Shown here in pieces: positions 16,348-24,316 of a DNA stretch of 50,772 nucleotides. Both the position numbers and the translations under genes were made by a program. The stretch is from Thiodiazotropha sp040507005 (GTDB taxonomy: Bacteria > Pseudomonadota > Gammaproteobacteria > Chromatiales > Chromatiaceae): NCBI GenBank assembly GCA_040507005.1, contig JBEVVS010000205.1, forward strand, positions 1 to 50,772. The letters are read 5' to 3'. The notes under the pieces were generated by a model. The model ran no database searches. It saw nothing but the letters and a program-made list of their open reading frames with translations, and had not been told where the DNA came from. Position 1 is the first letter of the stretch, and each line of letters opens with the position of its first letter.

Positions 16348-17169
16348 ATGCGTGAGCAGATGTATGTCCCTGTCGCCATTCATGGAGCACCCCGCTCAGG
16401 CACCACATGGATAGGAGAAATCATAAACAGTTCTCCCAACACAATTTATAAGTTCCAGCCACTTTTTTCATATGCACATAAAGATTTTCTGACGCCTTCA
16501 TCCACAAAGCAGGATATACAGGAGTTTTTTGATCGCCTTGCAGAGTGCAAAGATAGGTTCACGAATCGAACTGTTGAGCGGAGTGAGGGTAAGCTTCCAA
16601 CATTCGAGAAGCAAAACATCACCCACATAGTCTACAAGGAAGTCAGGTACCACAATATTCTCAGTAATATGATGCGGCGTAGCGATGAATTAAAGCTAGT
16701 CGCGATAATAAGAAATCCGATGTCAGTGATTAACTCCTGGTTTAATGCAGGTCGGGAGTTCAGGCAGGATCTGGGTTGGAATAAATTGGAAGAGTGGCGC
16801 TACGCCATGAAGAAAAACATGAACAAACCTGAGGAGTACAATGGTTATGAGAAGTGGAAGGAGCTCGCCAACCTGATTCTACAGCTCAAACAGCAGTATC
16901 CTGATCGTATATACTGGATGCAGTATTCGAAATTCCTAGAAAACAGTGTTCAGGAGACTAAGAGTCTATTTCAATTTCTTGGTCTGGACTTTACAGCGCA
17001 AACAGAAGAGTTTCTGTCTGAGAGTGCCAATTCACACATCGATGATCCCTATTCCGTGTATCGATCGGCTCAAACCGATGATGCATGGAAAACGCTTTTG
17101 CCGACAGAGATCGTCCGTGAGATAGAGGCGGATATAAAAGATACCGCGCTTGAAATATTTCTTGATTGA
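16348..17169 (+). CDS. Sulfotransferase family protein
   Basis: The 273-residue protein has the PAPS 5'-phosphosulfate loop GAPRSGTTWIGEI at residues 13-25 and a 3'-phosphate-type segment AIIRNPMSVINSWF near residue 125, the two hallmarks of PAPS-dependent sulfotransferases. It probably sulfates a glycan or small molecule in the cytoplasm before export. It follows the WbqC-like gene by 7 bases and precedes the DegT aminotransferase, so the three form one transcription unit for surface carbohydrate decoration. The acceptor cannot be predicted. Confidence 0.83.
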   Translation: MREQMYVPVAIHGAPRSGTTWIGEIINSSPNTIYKFQPLFSYAHKDFLTPSSTKQDIQEFFDRLAECKDRFTNRTVERSEGKLPTFEKQNITHIVYKEVRYHNILSNMMRRSDELKLVAIIRNPMSVINSWFNAGREFRQDLGWNKLEEWRYAMKKNMNKPEEYNGYEKWKELANLILQLKQQYPDRIYWMQYSKFLENSVQETKSLFQFLGLDFTAQTEEFLSESANSHIDDPYSVYRSAQTDDAWKTLLPTEIVREIEADIKDTALEIFLD

Positions 17170-17210
17170 TCAATCTGCATGATTGTTCTGATAACTTGAT
17201 CTAACTACAT

Positions 17211-18383
17211 ATGAAAATAATAAAATCTCATCAAGACTTGGCGATAAACGGGGCAGATCCCGCTTTTCCCGAACCCTTGCACGTCGGGCGTCCATTTGTG
17301 GGTGACCGGAATGTCTTCCTTGGGTATGTGGATGAAATCCTGGACAGTAAGTGGTTGACCAACAATGGACCGATGGTCCAGTCACTCGAGAAGCAAGTAG
17401 CGGATCACCATGATGTCAAACACTGCGTCGCCATGTGCAGCGGCACGGTTGCATTGGAAATTGCAATCCGCGCCCTAAAACTCGAGGGTGAAGTGATCGT
17501 TCCTTCATTCACATTCATCGCAACGGCCCATGCACTGCATTGGCAGGCAATTAAACCCGTTTTCGCGGATATCGATCCGAATACTCACAATCTGGATCCA
17601 GATTCGGTCAGGCGATTGATCAATGACAGAACAACAGGCATTATCGGTGTACATCTATGGGGGCGAACTGCTCCGGTTGAAGCGCTTCAATCGATAGCAG
17701 ATGAACACGATCTGAAATTGCTTTTTGATTCAGCCCATGCTTTTGGTTGTACCCATAACGGCGTAAAGGTGGGCAACTTCGGTGCTTGTGAAGTATTGAG
17801 CTTCCATGCCACGAAATTTTTTCAAACCTTGGAAGGTGGTGCTGTTCTGACCAATGACGATGCGTTGGCCGATACCCTAAGGCTGATGCGCAACTTCGGT
17901 TTCTCGGGGTTTGACAATGTCATTCATCCCGGTACCAATGGCAAGATGAACGAGATGTCTGCAGCCATGGGGCTCACCAATCTTCAATATCTTGAAAAAC
18001 GCATGCAGCATAACCGCGATATCTATAACTATTACCTGCAAGCGTTATCCAACATTTCCTGTGTAAAGTTACTTAAATACGACGATAAAGAGACCAATAA
18101 TTATCAATATATCGTGATTGAAATAAGCGATGATTGCAAAATGTCCCGCGACAGATTGGTCGAGGCGTTACATGCTGAGAATATTTTAGCACGACGATAT
18201 TTCTGGCCGGGATGTCACCGTATGAAACCTTATAGAGATACGCTAGCGGAAGAACCTCTGTCTCTAGAGCAAAGCGAATCTATCTCTGACAGGGTGGTGG
18301 TTCTACCTTCCGGTGTGGCTGTTGATAAAGAGATGGTTGATACTATTGTTACTGCAATCGCAGTCTTGGTTGAGAACGGTTGA
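17211..18383 (+). CDS. DegT/DnrJ/EryC1/StrS-family aminotransferase
   Basis: The 390-residue protein is a PLP-dependent sugar aminotransferase of the DegT family. Expected residues are present: CSGTVALEIAIRAL (phosphate binding), FTFIATAHA, LFDSAHAFG with Asp173, and SFHATKFFQTLEGGAV with PLP lysine Lys202. These enzymes aminate nucleotide-linked ketosugars, giving amino sugars for surface polysaccharide or glycoprotein. It lies 41 bases after the sulfotransferase gene. The sugar substrate is unknown, and no dehydratase or nucleotidyltransferase for a dedicated pathway is present here. Confidence 0.88.
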   Translation: MKIIKSHQDLAINGADPAFPEPLHVGRPFVGDRNVFLGYVDEILDSKWLTNNGPMVQSLEKQVADHHDVKHCVAMCSGTVALEIAIRALKLEGEVIVPSFTFIATAHALHWQAIKPVFADIDPNTHNLDPDSVRRLINDRTTGIIGVHLWGRTAPVEALQSIADEHDLKLLFDSAHAFGCTHNGVKVGNFGACEVLSFHATKFFQTLEGGAVLTNDDALADTLRLMRNFGFSGFDNVIHPGTNGKMNEMSAAMGLTNLQYLEKRMQHNRDIYNYYLQALSNISCVKLLKYDDKETNNYQYIVIEISDDCKMSRDRLVEALHAENILARRYFWPGCHRMKPYRDTLAEEPLSLEQSESISDRVVVLPSGVAVDKEMVDTIVTAIAVLVENG

Positions 18384-18410
18384 TGAGAGCTTGGCTGCTA
18401 ACCGAAGCAG

Positions 18411-20279
18411 TCAACTATTTCCAAACCCTTTGGATTTACAGATTTCTTCCCAACCAGTTAAAAGCGCTGATTCAACCCTACGTGTAACTCCCTCATAATC
18501 CATAATGGATGAGTTTTCAATCGTACCCCGTAACGACTTCCTGATCGCCACAAGCTTTTCGGTATCCATGGCGAGTGTGGTAGCGATGTTTATATATTCA
18601 TTGAAATCCTTCGCTATCCACTCCTGCAGATTCAATGTTGAAAGAATTCTTGTGGAGATATTACTGGCAGTAGAATTGCCGGCGCGTGATACGATAGGGA
18701 GACCCATGAGCAGTAAGTTGTAAGTGGTAGTTTCCCCATGGTAGGGGTAAGGATCCAATGCGATATCGACTTTGTTGTGAGATTCCAGGTATTCCTCCAG
18801 ACCAAGTCTCGGTTGCAACTTGACTCTTGATTCATCGACATTAAATTTCTTGAAATGATCAAAAATATGCTCTCTCATCAATGAGTTATTATAATCATCT
18901 ACAATCATTCTAATCTTTGACTCAGGTACCTGATGGAGTATTTTCGCCCAGGTCTGTATCAGGTCTTGATCAACCTTTTGCAATCCATTGAATGAGCCGA
19001 AGGTAACATACCCATTCTCTATACACGGCGGTTCAGCGAGGGCGGGCATCTCCACGAGGGGATCATAAAAAGTCAGGTTTTCAACTGGAAGTATTTTTTC
19101 CGTGGCATTTTCAGCAAGATTGCATAGCTTCAGCAGGCTCTTGTCCTTTAGAGAGAAATCCATGTAGTCAAGACCGGTGGAAATGGGCACCCCCATCCAT
19201 GATACTTGCATTGGCGCGGGTCTCTTAGATAAGGCGGCAAGCCTGTTGCCTGATGTATGATTTGATAGATCTATCAAAATATCGATTTTATCTGACAGGA
19301 TTTGATTGGCCAATTGTTGATCATCATAAAGTTGGCATTCGCACCATGAATCTGATCTGTTTTTAAGCTTCTCGGTAATGTCGTCATAAAGAACATTATT
19401 GTAATAGACATGTAAAGAGAATTGATCTTTATTGAAAAGTTTATACAGAGGCGTGAAGTAGTAACTTATTGCATGGTTTCGCAAATCGGCGGATATGAAG
19501 CCGAGTTTCAGTTTTCTATCAGTCCTACAATCTATTTTATGTGTTGATCTAGGCTTCGCGAGAGCGTTGACTACCGCAGCATGCTCGACCGTTTCCCGGT
19601 AGATTGCTGATTGATCATCCAGAGTGTACAAAAGCTGCAATATGCAATTTTGACGCGCAATAATACTGTCCGGCTGTATTTCAACAGCCTTCCTGTTGCA
19701 GGTAAGCGCATCTTTTTGACGCCCTTGGTGTGATAGGGCGTGACCTAAATTAATGTATATATCTGCAGATTCATACCCATTAGACAAACAGTAATCCAAT
19801 GCCTGAATGGCATCTTCATATCGCTGCTGTTTTAGATACAGCCTGCTAAGTCCTAGATAGGCAAGAAATGCAGTTGGATTCATGCTGATCAGGCTGGAAT
19901 AATAGAGTTCAGCCTTTGGGTAGTTTTGAATCGAATTGGTATAAAAGCTCCCGAGTAAAAGATACATCTGCTCATCGGTGCACCCTGACATCTCCGCCAG
20001 TTTGTAGGACTTCTCAGCGTCAGAAAACATGCCTTTCTTTTCCAGGGCCACACCAGACATGACATACCAGCAAGGTTTAGCCTGGCCACTCGATAGCGCT
20101 TCTTTAAGTCTGACCAGTGCTTCGGTCAGTTTCCCCTGGAGCAGCAGTATCTCGCCTAAATGGTAGAGGGCCTGAGGGTTTCCCGGTTCTTTTTTTAAGA
20201 GACGCGAGAAGAGTTTTTTTGCCTCATCAAGTTTGCCTTGTTTTAATTTCTTCTGTGCTTTGATCAGGGTGGTTGACAT
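18411..20279 (-). CDS. TPR protein with SPINDLY/OGT-type O-linked N-acetylglucosamine transferase domain
   Basis: The 622-residue protein has about six tetratricopeptide repeats in residues 1-220 (for example GNPQALYHLGEILLLQGKL) and a GT41 catalytic region from about 255 to the end: KLGFISADLRNHAISYYF, MQVSWMGVPISTG, YVTFGSFNGLQKVDQDLIQTW and DIALDPYPYHGETTTYNLLL (core DPYPYHGETTT). GT41 enzymes transfer GlcNAc or related sugars to protein Ser/Thr; bacterial relatives glycosylate flagellin or surface proteins. It converges on the DegT gene with 27 bases between stops. With the WbqC, sulfotransferase and aminotransferase genes it suggests a protein or surface glycosylation module. Confidence 0.88.
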   Translation of the reverse strand: MSTTLIKAQKKLKQGKLDEAKKLFSRLLKKEPGNPQALYHLGEILLLQGKLTEALVRLKEALSSGQAKPCWYVMSGVALEKKGMFSDAEKSYKLAEMSGCTDEQMYLLLGSFYTNSIQNYPKAELYYSSLISMNPTAFLAYLGLSRLYLKQQRYEDAIQALDYCLSNGYESADIYINLGHALSHQGRQKDALTCNRKAVEIQPDSIIARQNCILQLLYTLDDQSAIYRETVEHAAVVNALAKPRSTHKIDCRTDRKLKLGFISADLRNHAISYYFTPLYKLFNKDQFSLHVYYNNVLYDDITEKLKNRSDSWCECQLYDDQQLANQILSDKIDILIDLSNHTSGNRLAALSKRPAPMQVSWMGVPISTGLDYMDFSLKDKSLLKLCNLAENATEKILPVENLTFYDPLVEMPALAEPPCIENGYVTFGSFNGLQKVDQDLIQTWAKILHQVPESKIRMIVDDYNNSLMREHIFDHFKKFNVDESRVKLQPRLGLEEYLESHNKVDIALDPYPYHGETTTYNLLLMGLPIVSRAGNSTASNISTRILSTLNLQEWIAKDFNEYINIATTLAMDTEKLVAIRKSLRGTIENSSIMDYEGVTRRVESALLTGWEEICKSKGFGNS

Positions 20280-20588
20280 AGCTTGACTAATAGTCTTTCC
20301 AAGGTGTGTTAATCAGCCTGTAGGCTTGGTGTAGGTTACTAAAATAATACCTTATTAACAATAAGATACAATAGTAATTTAAATAATTTTATGAATAATA
20401 ATTCAATTCACAACAAAAGTGCTGCGAGATTTTAAATGATGTTAGATAGGTTGCTTGAGTAGGCGGTGTATGGGTTTGGAATCTCTGTCAGATTAACCCG
20501 GTGGCTCGATAGATTGCTTACAGGGCTTGAAGCACGCCGTTAATCAAGCTGTGGCTCACCGGGTTAATCGGCTTTCATCAGTTAAATA
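20280..20588. other. 309-base intergenic region with a 12-bp inverted repeat
   Basis: No gene is seen. The left half is very AT-rich and lies upstream of the OGT-like gene, so it should hold its promoter. ATTAACCCGGTG (20492-20503) is repeated exactly as its reverse complement CACCGGGTTAAT (20557-20568), with GGCTC beside each arm. This could form a long hairpin or be a small mobile or REP-like unit. Confidence 0.5.
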
Positions 20589-20864
20589 TCATTGCTTGTT
20601 AGCATCCTCTATCATTTCGCCTTTCTCATTTACAGCCTTTTCCACCTCGAAAGCGGCCTGCTCGGACGCTGTATCACTGCCGGAACCAGTCTCAGCGGAC
20701 TGGCCAATAGGTGGGCTTTGCTGTTCAGAAACTGTTGTCCATTTCTGTTCCTTCATTGTGTCGGTGGATGTGGTTTGATTTGATGATTCCGTGTCACTCG
20801 ACTGGCTGCAAGCTGTCAGGCTAATGGCACTGCAAATAGCGATGGCAATGGTCATTTTTTTCAT
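20589..20864 (-). CDS. Small lipoprotein
   Basis: The 91-residue protein starts MKKMTIAIAICSAISLTAC, a lipoprotein signal with lipobox LTAC at Cys19. The rest is short, polar and rich in Ser, Thr, Glu and Gln (for example SSDTESSNQTTSTD), with no recognisable domain and a short amphipathic tail. The ATG at 20864 has AGAGG about 10 bases upstream; a further in-frame ATG upstream is less likely. It lies divergent to the DUF2235 gene. Function unknown. Confidence 0.65.
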   Translation of the reverse strand: MKKMTIAIAICSAISLTACSQSSDTESSNQTTSTDTMKEQKWTTVSEQQSPPIGQSAETGSGSDTASEQAAFEVEKAVNEKGEMIEDANKQ

Positions 20865-21217
20865 TGATTCAATCCTCTTTTCCATGAAATTGAGTTTAAC
20901 GCCTTGGTTTCTCCTTGGCCTCTGTTGGTATACCTCCTTTGTGTAATTCAGGTTGTGAACTACCCGTCGTTATTGGCCAATGTATGCAATCCACAGATTG
21001 CCCTCTGAGGTTAAGCGTCATAAAGTTGCACACTGGGGAGTCGACAAGATCCCGGTTTGCCGCTTGCATTTAATAGCCTTCGACTATGAAATGATATTTC
21101 CAAGATTGTAAATATCTATTAGAGATTTTTAGTGGTTGCTAATATATCAATTAAAGCTGCCCGTGCTTCATATATTGCTTAGTACTAGAGATTAACTGTT
21201 AATAGGGGCTGTTCAAA
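20865..21217. other. 353-base divergent intergenic region
   Basis: It must hold the promoters of the lipoprotein (reverse) and of the DUF2235 gene (forward). The only clear structure is an inverted repeat at 21067-21093: CATTT and ATAG pair with CTAT and AAATG around a 7-base loop with one mismatch. No convincing coding frame is present. Confidence 0.4.
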
Positions 21218-22303
21218 ATGAAAAGAATCATAATCTGTGCCGATGGCACCTGGAACATCAGAGATCAGGTGGATAAAAAAACAGGCCGCCGTCATCCTAC
21301 CAATGTGACAAAAATTGCTCGCGCCATAAAACCTAAATCCAGTGATGGAACCTCTCAGATAGTCTATTACCACGAAGGCGTAGGGACCAGTGGACCGCTC
21401 GATAAAGTCACCGGTGGCGCTTTTGGCAAAGGTATGGAAGAGAATATCCGTAACATATACAGATTCATTGTCTACAACTACGAACCTGGCGATGAACTCT
21501 TCCTGTTCGGATTCAGCCGCGGTGCGTTTACGGTGAGAAGCCTTGCCGGTTTTATGAATCTGATCGGGCTGATCGAAAAAGATGACGACTATTACGTGCC
21601 TGAAATGTATCTCTGTTATGAAAAAAGCAAGGGACCCGGTTCATCAGAGTGGGATAGGGCCTTTCATAACTGCAAGGGCACCCGACCATGTCCGCCGATC
21701 AAATTGATCGGTGTCTGGGATACGGTGGGTGCGCTTGGCGCGCCGGGGGTTATTGGTCAGGTCTTCAACAAAAAGAAGTATCAATATCACGATATCGATC
21801 TGAATCCGAACATTGAAAACGCCATGCACGCGATGGCGATCGATGAGCGTCGAAAACCTTTCAAGCCTTCCTTTTGGCATCGTCCTATGTCATGGCAGGG
21901 CGAGCTGCAACAGGCCTGGTTTGCCGGTGTTCACAGCAATGTGGGCGGCAGCTATTCTCCCGATGGTCTGGCCAACGAGGCTCTGCACTGGATGGTGGAG
22001 AAAGCGGAAGGATTAGGGCTCGAGTGCGACACGGAATATCTTGACCACTTCTGGCCATGTTTCAACTCTGTGTTAAATGACTCAATGACTATAGCCTATC
22101 GGGTTATGGGACCTTACGAACGAGAGATTGGAAATCACACCAATGATGGTGAAGCGGTGCATCAATCGGTCTTGGATCGTATGCAACTGGCAAAGTGCGA
22201 CTACGATCCACCCAATATCAAAGGCTACCATGAACATCAGGCAGACATTCCCGTTGTCAACACCAAGCGTGTCGACCGGGGTGAGCCTTGTCCTGATTTA
22301 TAA
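21218..22303 (+). CDS. DUF2235 alpha/beta-hydrolase-like protein (Tle1-related)
   Basis: The 361-residue protein has the DUF2235 layout: MKRIIICADGTWN at the start, YHEGVGTSG, the nucleophile elbow FLFGFSRGAF with Ser100, WDTVGALGAPG, and WFAGVHSNVGGSY with a conserved histidine. DUF2235 includes the Tle1 phospholipase effectors of type VI secretion, but many members are cytoplasmic hydrolases of unknown substrate. No vgrG, PAAR or immunity gene is adjacent, so an effector role is not supported here. A second member lies at 40.1 kb. A hairpin at 22311-22330 follows the stop. Confidence 0.85.
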   Translation: MKRIIICADGTWNIRDQVDKKTGRRHPTNVTKIARAIKPKSSDGTSQIVYYHEGVGTSGPLDKVTGGAFGKGMEENIRNIYRFIVYNYEPGDELFLFGFSRGAFTVRSLAGFMNLIGLIEKDDDYYVPEMYLCYEKSKGPGSSEWDRAFHNCKGTRPCPPIKLIGVWDTVGALGAPGVIGQVFNKKKYQYHDIDLNPNIENAMHAMAIDERRKPFKPSFWHRPMSWQGELQQAWFAGVHSNVGGSYSPDGLANEALHWMVEKAEGLGLECDTEYLDHFWPCFNSVLNDSMTIAYRVMGPYEREIGNHTNDGEAVHQSVLDRMQLAKCDYDPPNIKGYHEHQADIPVVNTKRVDRGEPCPDL

Positions 22304-22310
22304 GTAAATT

Positions 22311-22330
22311 CAGAAGGTTGTAACTTTCTG
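22311..22330 (+). terminator. Terminator-like hairpin after the DUF2235 gene
   Basis: CAGAAGGTT pairs with AACTTTCTG (one G-T pair) with almost no loop, 7 bases after the stop. No strong T-run follows, so termination is only probable. Confidence 0.45.
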
Positions 22331-22609
22331 TTGCTAAATGATGACAAATTGACCGGTTGAATTAACCATTGACCTCGGCAATACTCGAGTGTATGCGTCG
22401 ACTCCCTGAAAAACTGCTTGCAAACGCACAACGGCTCAGTGAAGCAAACGATCTCATCGCTCTTCCGCCCACCCAGGGGCTGATCCCTCCAGCAATCGAT
22501 CACTGGTGACACGGTGATCCCATAACGATATTCCAGATTTGAAATGCCTGTTGGTTTTCTACCCGTGACAACCTATCGGTGGACTGGCTTATAGACGAAG
22601 AGATAATCC
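22331..22609. other. Intergenic region with a 38-codon open frame
   Basis: An ATG at 22393 opens a 38-codon frame (MRRLPEKLLANAQRLSEAND...) ending at 22509. It has no good ribosome-binding site and I recognise no family. It may be a gene remnant or chance. The region should also hold the promoter for the cytochrome c operon. Confidence 0.3.
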
Positions 22610-23155
22610 ATGAGTAATCTCCATACACCAATACAAAGAGACGGCATCTGTCGTAGAAGACAACGATCAATGGTTTTGCTGTTATGGTTTCTGCTTGGGT
22701 TGGCTGGTTGTGGTAATCAGCAAGATGCGGGGACCATGACTGGTCATGCGTCACAAGATTCAGTACCCGCCAATACTGGCCGCTGGTACACCCAGGCCCA
22801 GGCAGACAGGGGCAACAGACTCTACCAGATCAACTGTGCGGAATGTCATAAACCCGATGCCTCCGGCACCGAGGATTGGCAGCGGTTGGATGCCAACGGG
22901 AAGTTGCCACCGCCGCCCCTCAACGGTACCGCCCACACCTGGCATCACCCCCTGTCCGTGCTACGCCGGACGGTCAGGCTGGGTGGTGTGCCCCTTGGGG
23001 GAAGCATGCCGGGATTCGGCGATAAGCTGAATGGGACACAGATCGACGACATCCTGGCCTGGGTGCAGACCCACTGGTCGGATGAAGTCTACCGTATTTG
23101 GTATGAACGCAATACACAGGCCAATCGGTCGCTGCAGGCAATTGAAAAGGGCTGA
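22610..23155 (+). CDS. Monohaem cytochrome c lipoprotein
   Basis: The 181-residue protein has a basic start, a hydrophobic stretch and lipobox LAGC at Cys34, so it should be anchored in the cell envelope facing the periplasm. A single class I haem site is present: CAECH at residues 76-80, with GGSMPGF giving the probable axial Met133. It likely shuttles electrons to a terminal oxidase or from a periplasmic dehydrogenase. It is followed by DUF411 and DUF4399 genes with short spacing, which suggests a copper- or metal-related periplasmic operon. The haem assignment is firm; the partner is unknown. Confidence 0.88.
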   Translation: MSNLHTPIQRDGICRRRQRSMVLLLWFLLGLAGCGNQQDAGTMTGHASQDSVPANTGRWYTQAQADRGNRLYQINCAECHKPDASGTEDWQRLDANGKLPPPPLNGTAHTWHHPLSVLRRTVRLGGVPLGGSMPGFGDKLNGTQIDDILAWVQTHWSDEVYRIWYERNTQANRSLQAIEKG

Positions 23156-23184
23156 GATAATATTTGAAACCTTTGGAGTCAACC

Positions 23185-23679
23185 ATGACTAACAGAGCTA
23201 ATAAGCAATCAAGAAAAACATTCACCCTGGCAGCAGTAATGAGTTCATTGCTGGTGATGAGCAGCCTGGTGATCGGTACCTTTTTGCTTAAACAAGAGAG
23301 GGTAGAGGCGGCGGATGTGGTGGTCTACAAGAGCCCAACCTGCGGTTGTTGCACGAAATGGGTGGATCATATGCGTGACAATGGGTTTTCCGTGGAGGTT
23401 CACGACCGGCCCAATATGAATCCCATCAAGGCCGAAATGGGGATTCCCCGTCATCTGCAATCCTGCCATACCGCCCTGGTAGACGGCTATGTGATAGAAG
23501 GGCATGTGCCGGCGAATGAGATCGTCCGCATGTTGCGGGAAAAACCGTCCATAAGGGGCCTTGCGGTACCGGGAATGCCTATGGGGTCACCTGGCATGGA
23601 AGGCCCGAGGAGCGATCCCTATGACGTCCTCACCATTCAGAAGGACGGTAAAACCCGGGTCTATGCCAGTAAGAAATAA
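23185..23679 (+). CDS. DUF411 periplasmic metal-binding protein
   Basis: The 164-residue protein has an N-terminal hydrophobic signal (MSSLLVMSSLVIGTFLL) followed by the DUF411 domain: VVVYKSPTCGCCTKWVDHM with Cys53, Cys55 and Cys56, MGIPRHLQSCHTALVDGYVIEGHVP (core LQSCHTALVDGYVIEGH) and a C-terminal Met-rich loop (PGMPMGSPGMEG). DUF411 proteins bind copper or silver and occur with copper-resistance genes. The ATG at 23185 follows GGAG by about 7 bases; a TTG 21 bases upstream is a weaker option. The cytochrome c gene lies 29 bases upstream and DUF4399 12 bases downstream. Confidence 0.88.
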   Translation: MTNRANKQSRKTFTLAAVMSSLLVMSSLVIGTFLLKQERVEAADVVVYKSPTCGCCTKWVDHMRDNGFSVEVHDRPNMNPIKAEMGIPRHLQSCHTALVDGYVIEGHVPANEIVRMLREKPSIRGLAVPGMPMGSPGMEGPRSDPYDVLTIQKDGKTRVYASKK

Positions 23680-23691
23680 CAGGCGCCAATC

Positions 23692-24123
23692 ATGATTACC
23701 GGACGAGCGATTTCAACTACCATGCTTGCGTTATATCTGCTTGTCGCCGTTGCCGAGGCACACTCTCCACCCAAACATGCAAAGATCTATTTCATCAACC
23801 TGCAGGAGGGGGATGTGGTGGAGAGTCCGTTCATAGTGAAGTTCGGTATCGTAGGCTTTGGCATCACCCCGGCCGGGACGACGGGTAAGCGGCGACACAC
23901 CGCCGGCCATCACCATCTCCTCGTCAATCTGCAGCAGTTGCCGGACCTGGATGCCCCCATACCCCGTGACGAACAGCATATCCATTTCGACCAGGGTGAG
24001 ACAGAGGCGGTATTGCAACTCCCACCCGGCAGACACACCCTGCAGTTGTTGCTGGGTGATGAAGAACATGAACCACAGGATCCGCCATTGTTTTCGAAGA
24101 GGATAACCATCAGGGTTAAATGA
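23692..24123 (+). CDS. DUF4399 exported protein
   Basis: The 143-residue protein has a signal peptide (TMLALYLLVAVAEAHS, cut near residue 23) and the DUF4399 pattern: KIYFINLQEGDVVESPFIVKFGI marked by NLQEGD, then HTAGHHHLLVN and IHFDQGETEAVLQLPPG, ending LLLGDEEHEPQDPPLFSKRITI. The clustered histidines suggest metal binding. It is probably co-transcribed with the cytochrome c and DUF411 genes. The function is not known; a role in periplasmic metal handling is an inference from its neighbours. Confidence 0.83.
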   Translation: MITGRAISTTMLALYLLVAVAEAHSPPKHAKIYFINLQEGDVVESPFIVKFGIVGFGITPAGTTGKRRHTAGHHHLLVNLQQLPDLDAPIPRDEQHIHFDQGETEAVLQLPPGRHTLQLLLGDEEHEPQDPPLFSKRITIRVK

Positions 24124-24147
24124 GGATCAGGTTTTCTTAACAATGTC

Positions 24148-24171
24148 ATATATATGGAAATACATATATAT
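24148..24171 (+). promoter_or_regulatory. Palindromic operator upstream of the ars genes (ArsR/SmtB-type)
   Basis: ATATATATG and CATATATAT are exact reverse complements around a 6-base spacer (GAAATA), 8 bases before the arsR fragment start. AT-rich inverted repeats of this form are usual ArsR/SmtB-family binding sites. Confidence 0.6.
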
Positions 24172-24178
24172 TGACCGG

Positions 24179-24316
24179 ATGATGCAAAATCCGGATAACC
24201 TTTTTTCGAGTCTTGCCGATGATGCCCGTCTGCGAAGCCTCATGTTGTTGATGCAGCATCAGGTAGACCGGGTAGGCAGGATTGGTCTGGAGGAGGCCGA
24301 AGGAGTACAAGGTTGA
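24179..24316 (+). pseudogene. arsR: Truncated ArsR-type repressor gene
   Basis: A 45-codon frame starts MMQNPDNLFSSLADDARLRSL, which is the usual first helix of an ArsR-family repressor (LF-x-LAD-x-RLR-x-L). The rest, about 60-70 codons with the recognition helix and the arsenite-binding cysteines, is missing, and only a short unrelated-looking tail remains. The TGA overlaps the TTG start of ACR3 by 4 bases with GGAG just before it. So the fragment may survive as a translated leader that couples ACR3 translation. Confidence 0.65.

Noticed and set aside
20527..20778. Forward-strand open frames across the small lipoprotein
   Set aside because: The reverse strand gives a clear lipoprotein signal with ribosome-binding site; the forward frames are shadows.
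21218..22303. Type VI effector role for the DUF2235 protein
   Set aside because: No vgrG, PAAR, hcp or immunity-type gene is adjacent, so only the hydrolase family can be supported.
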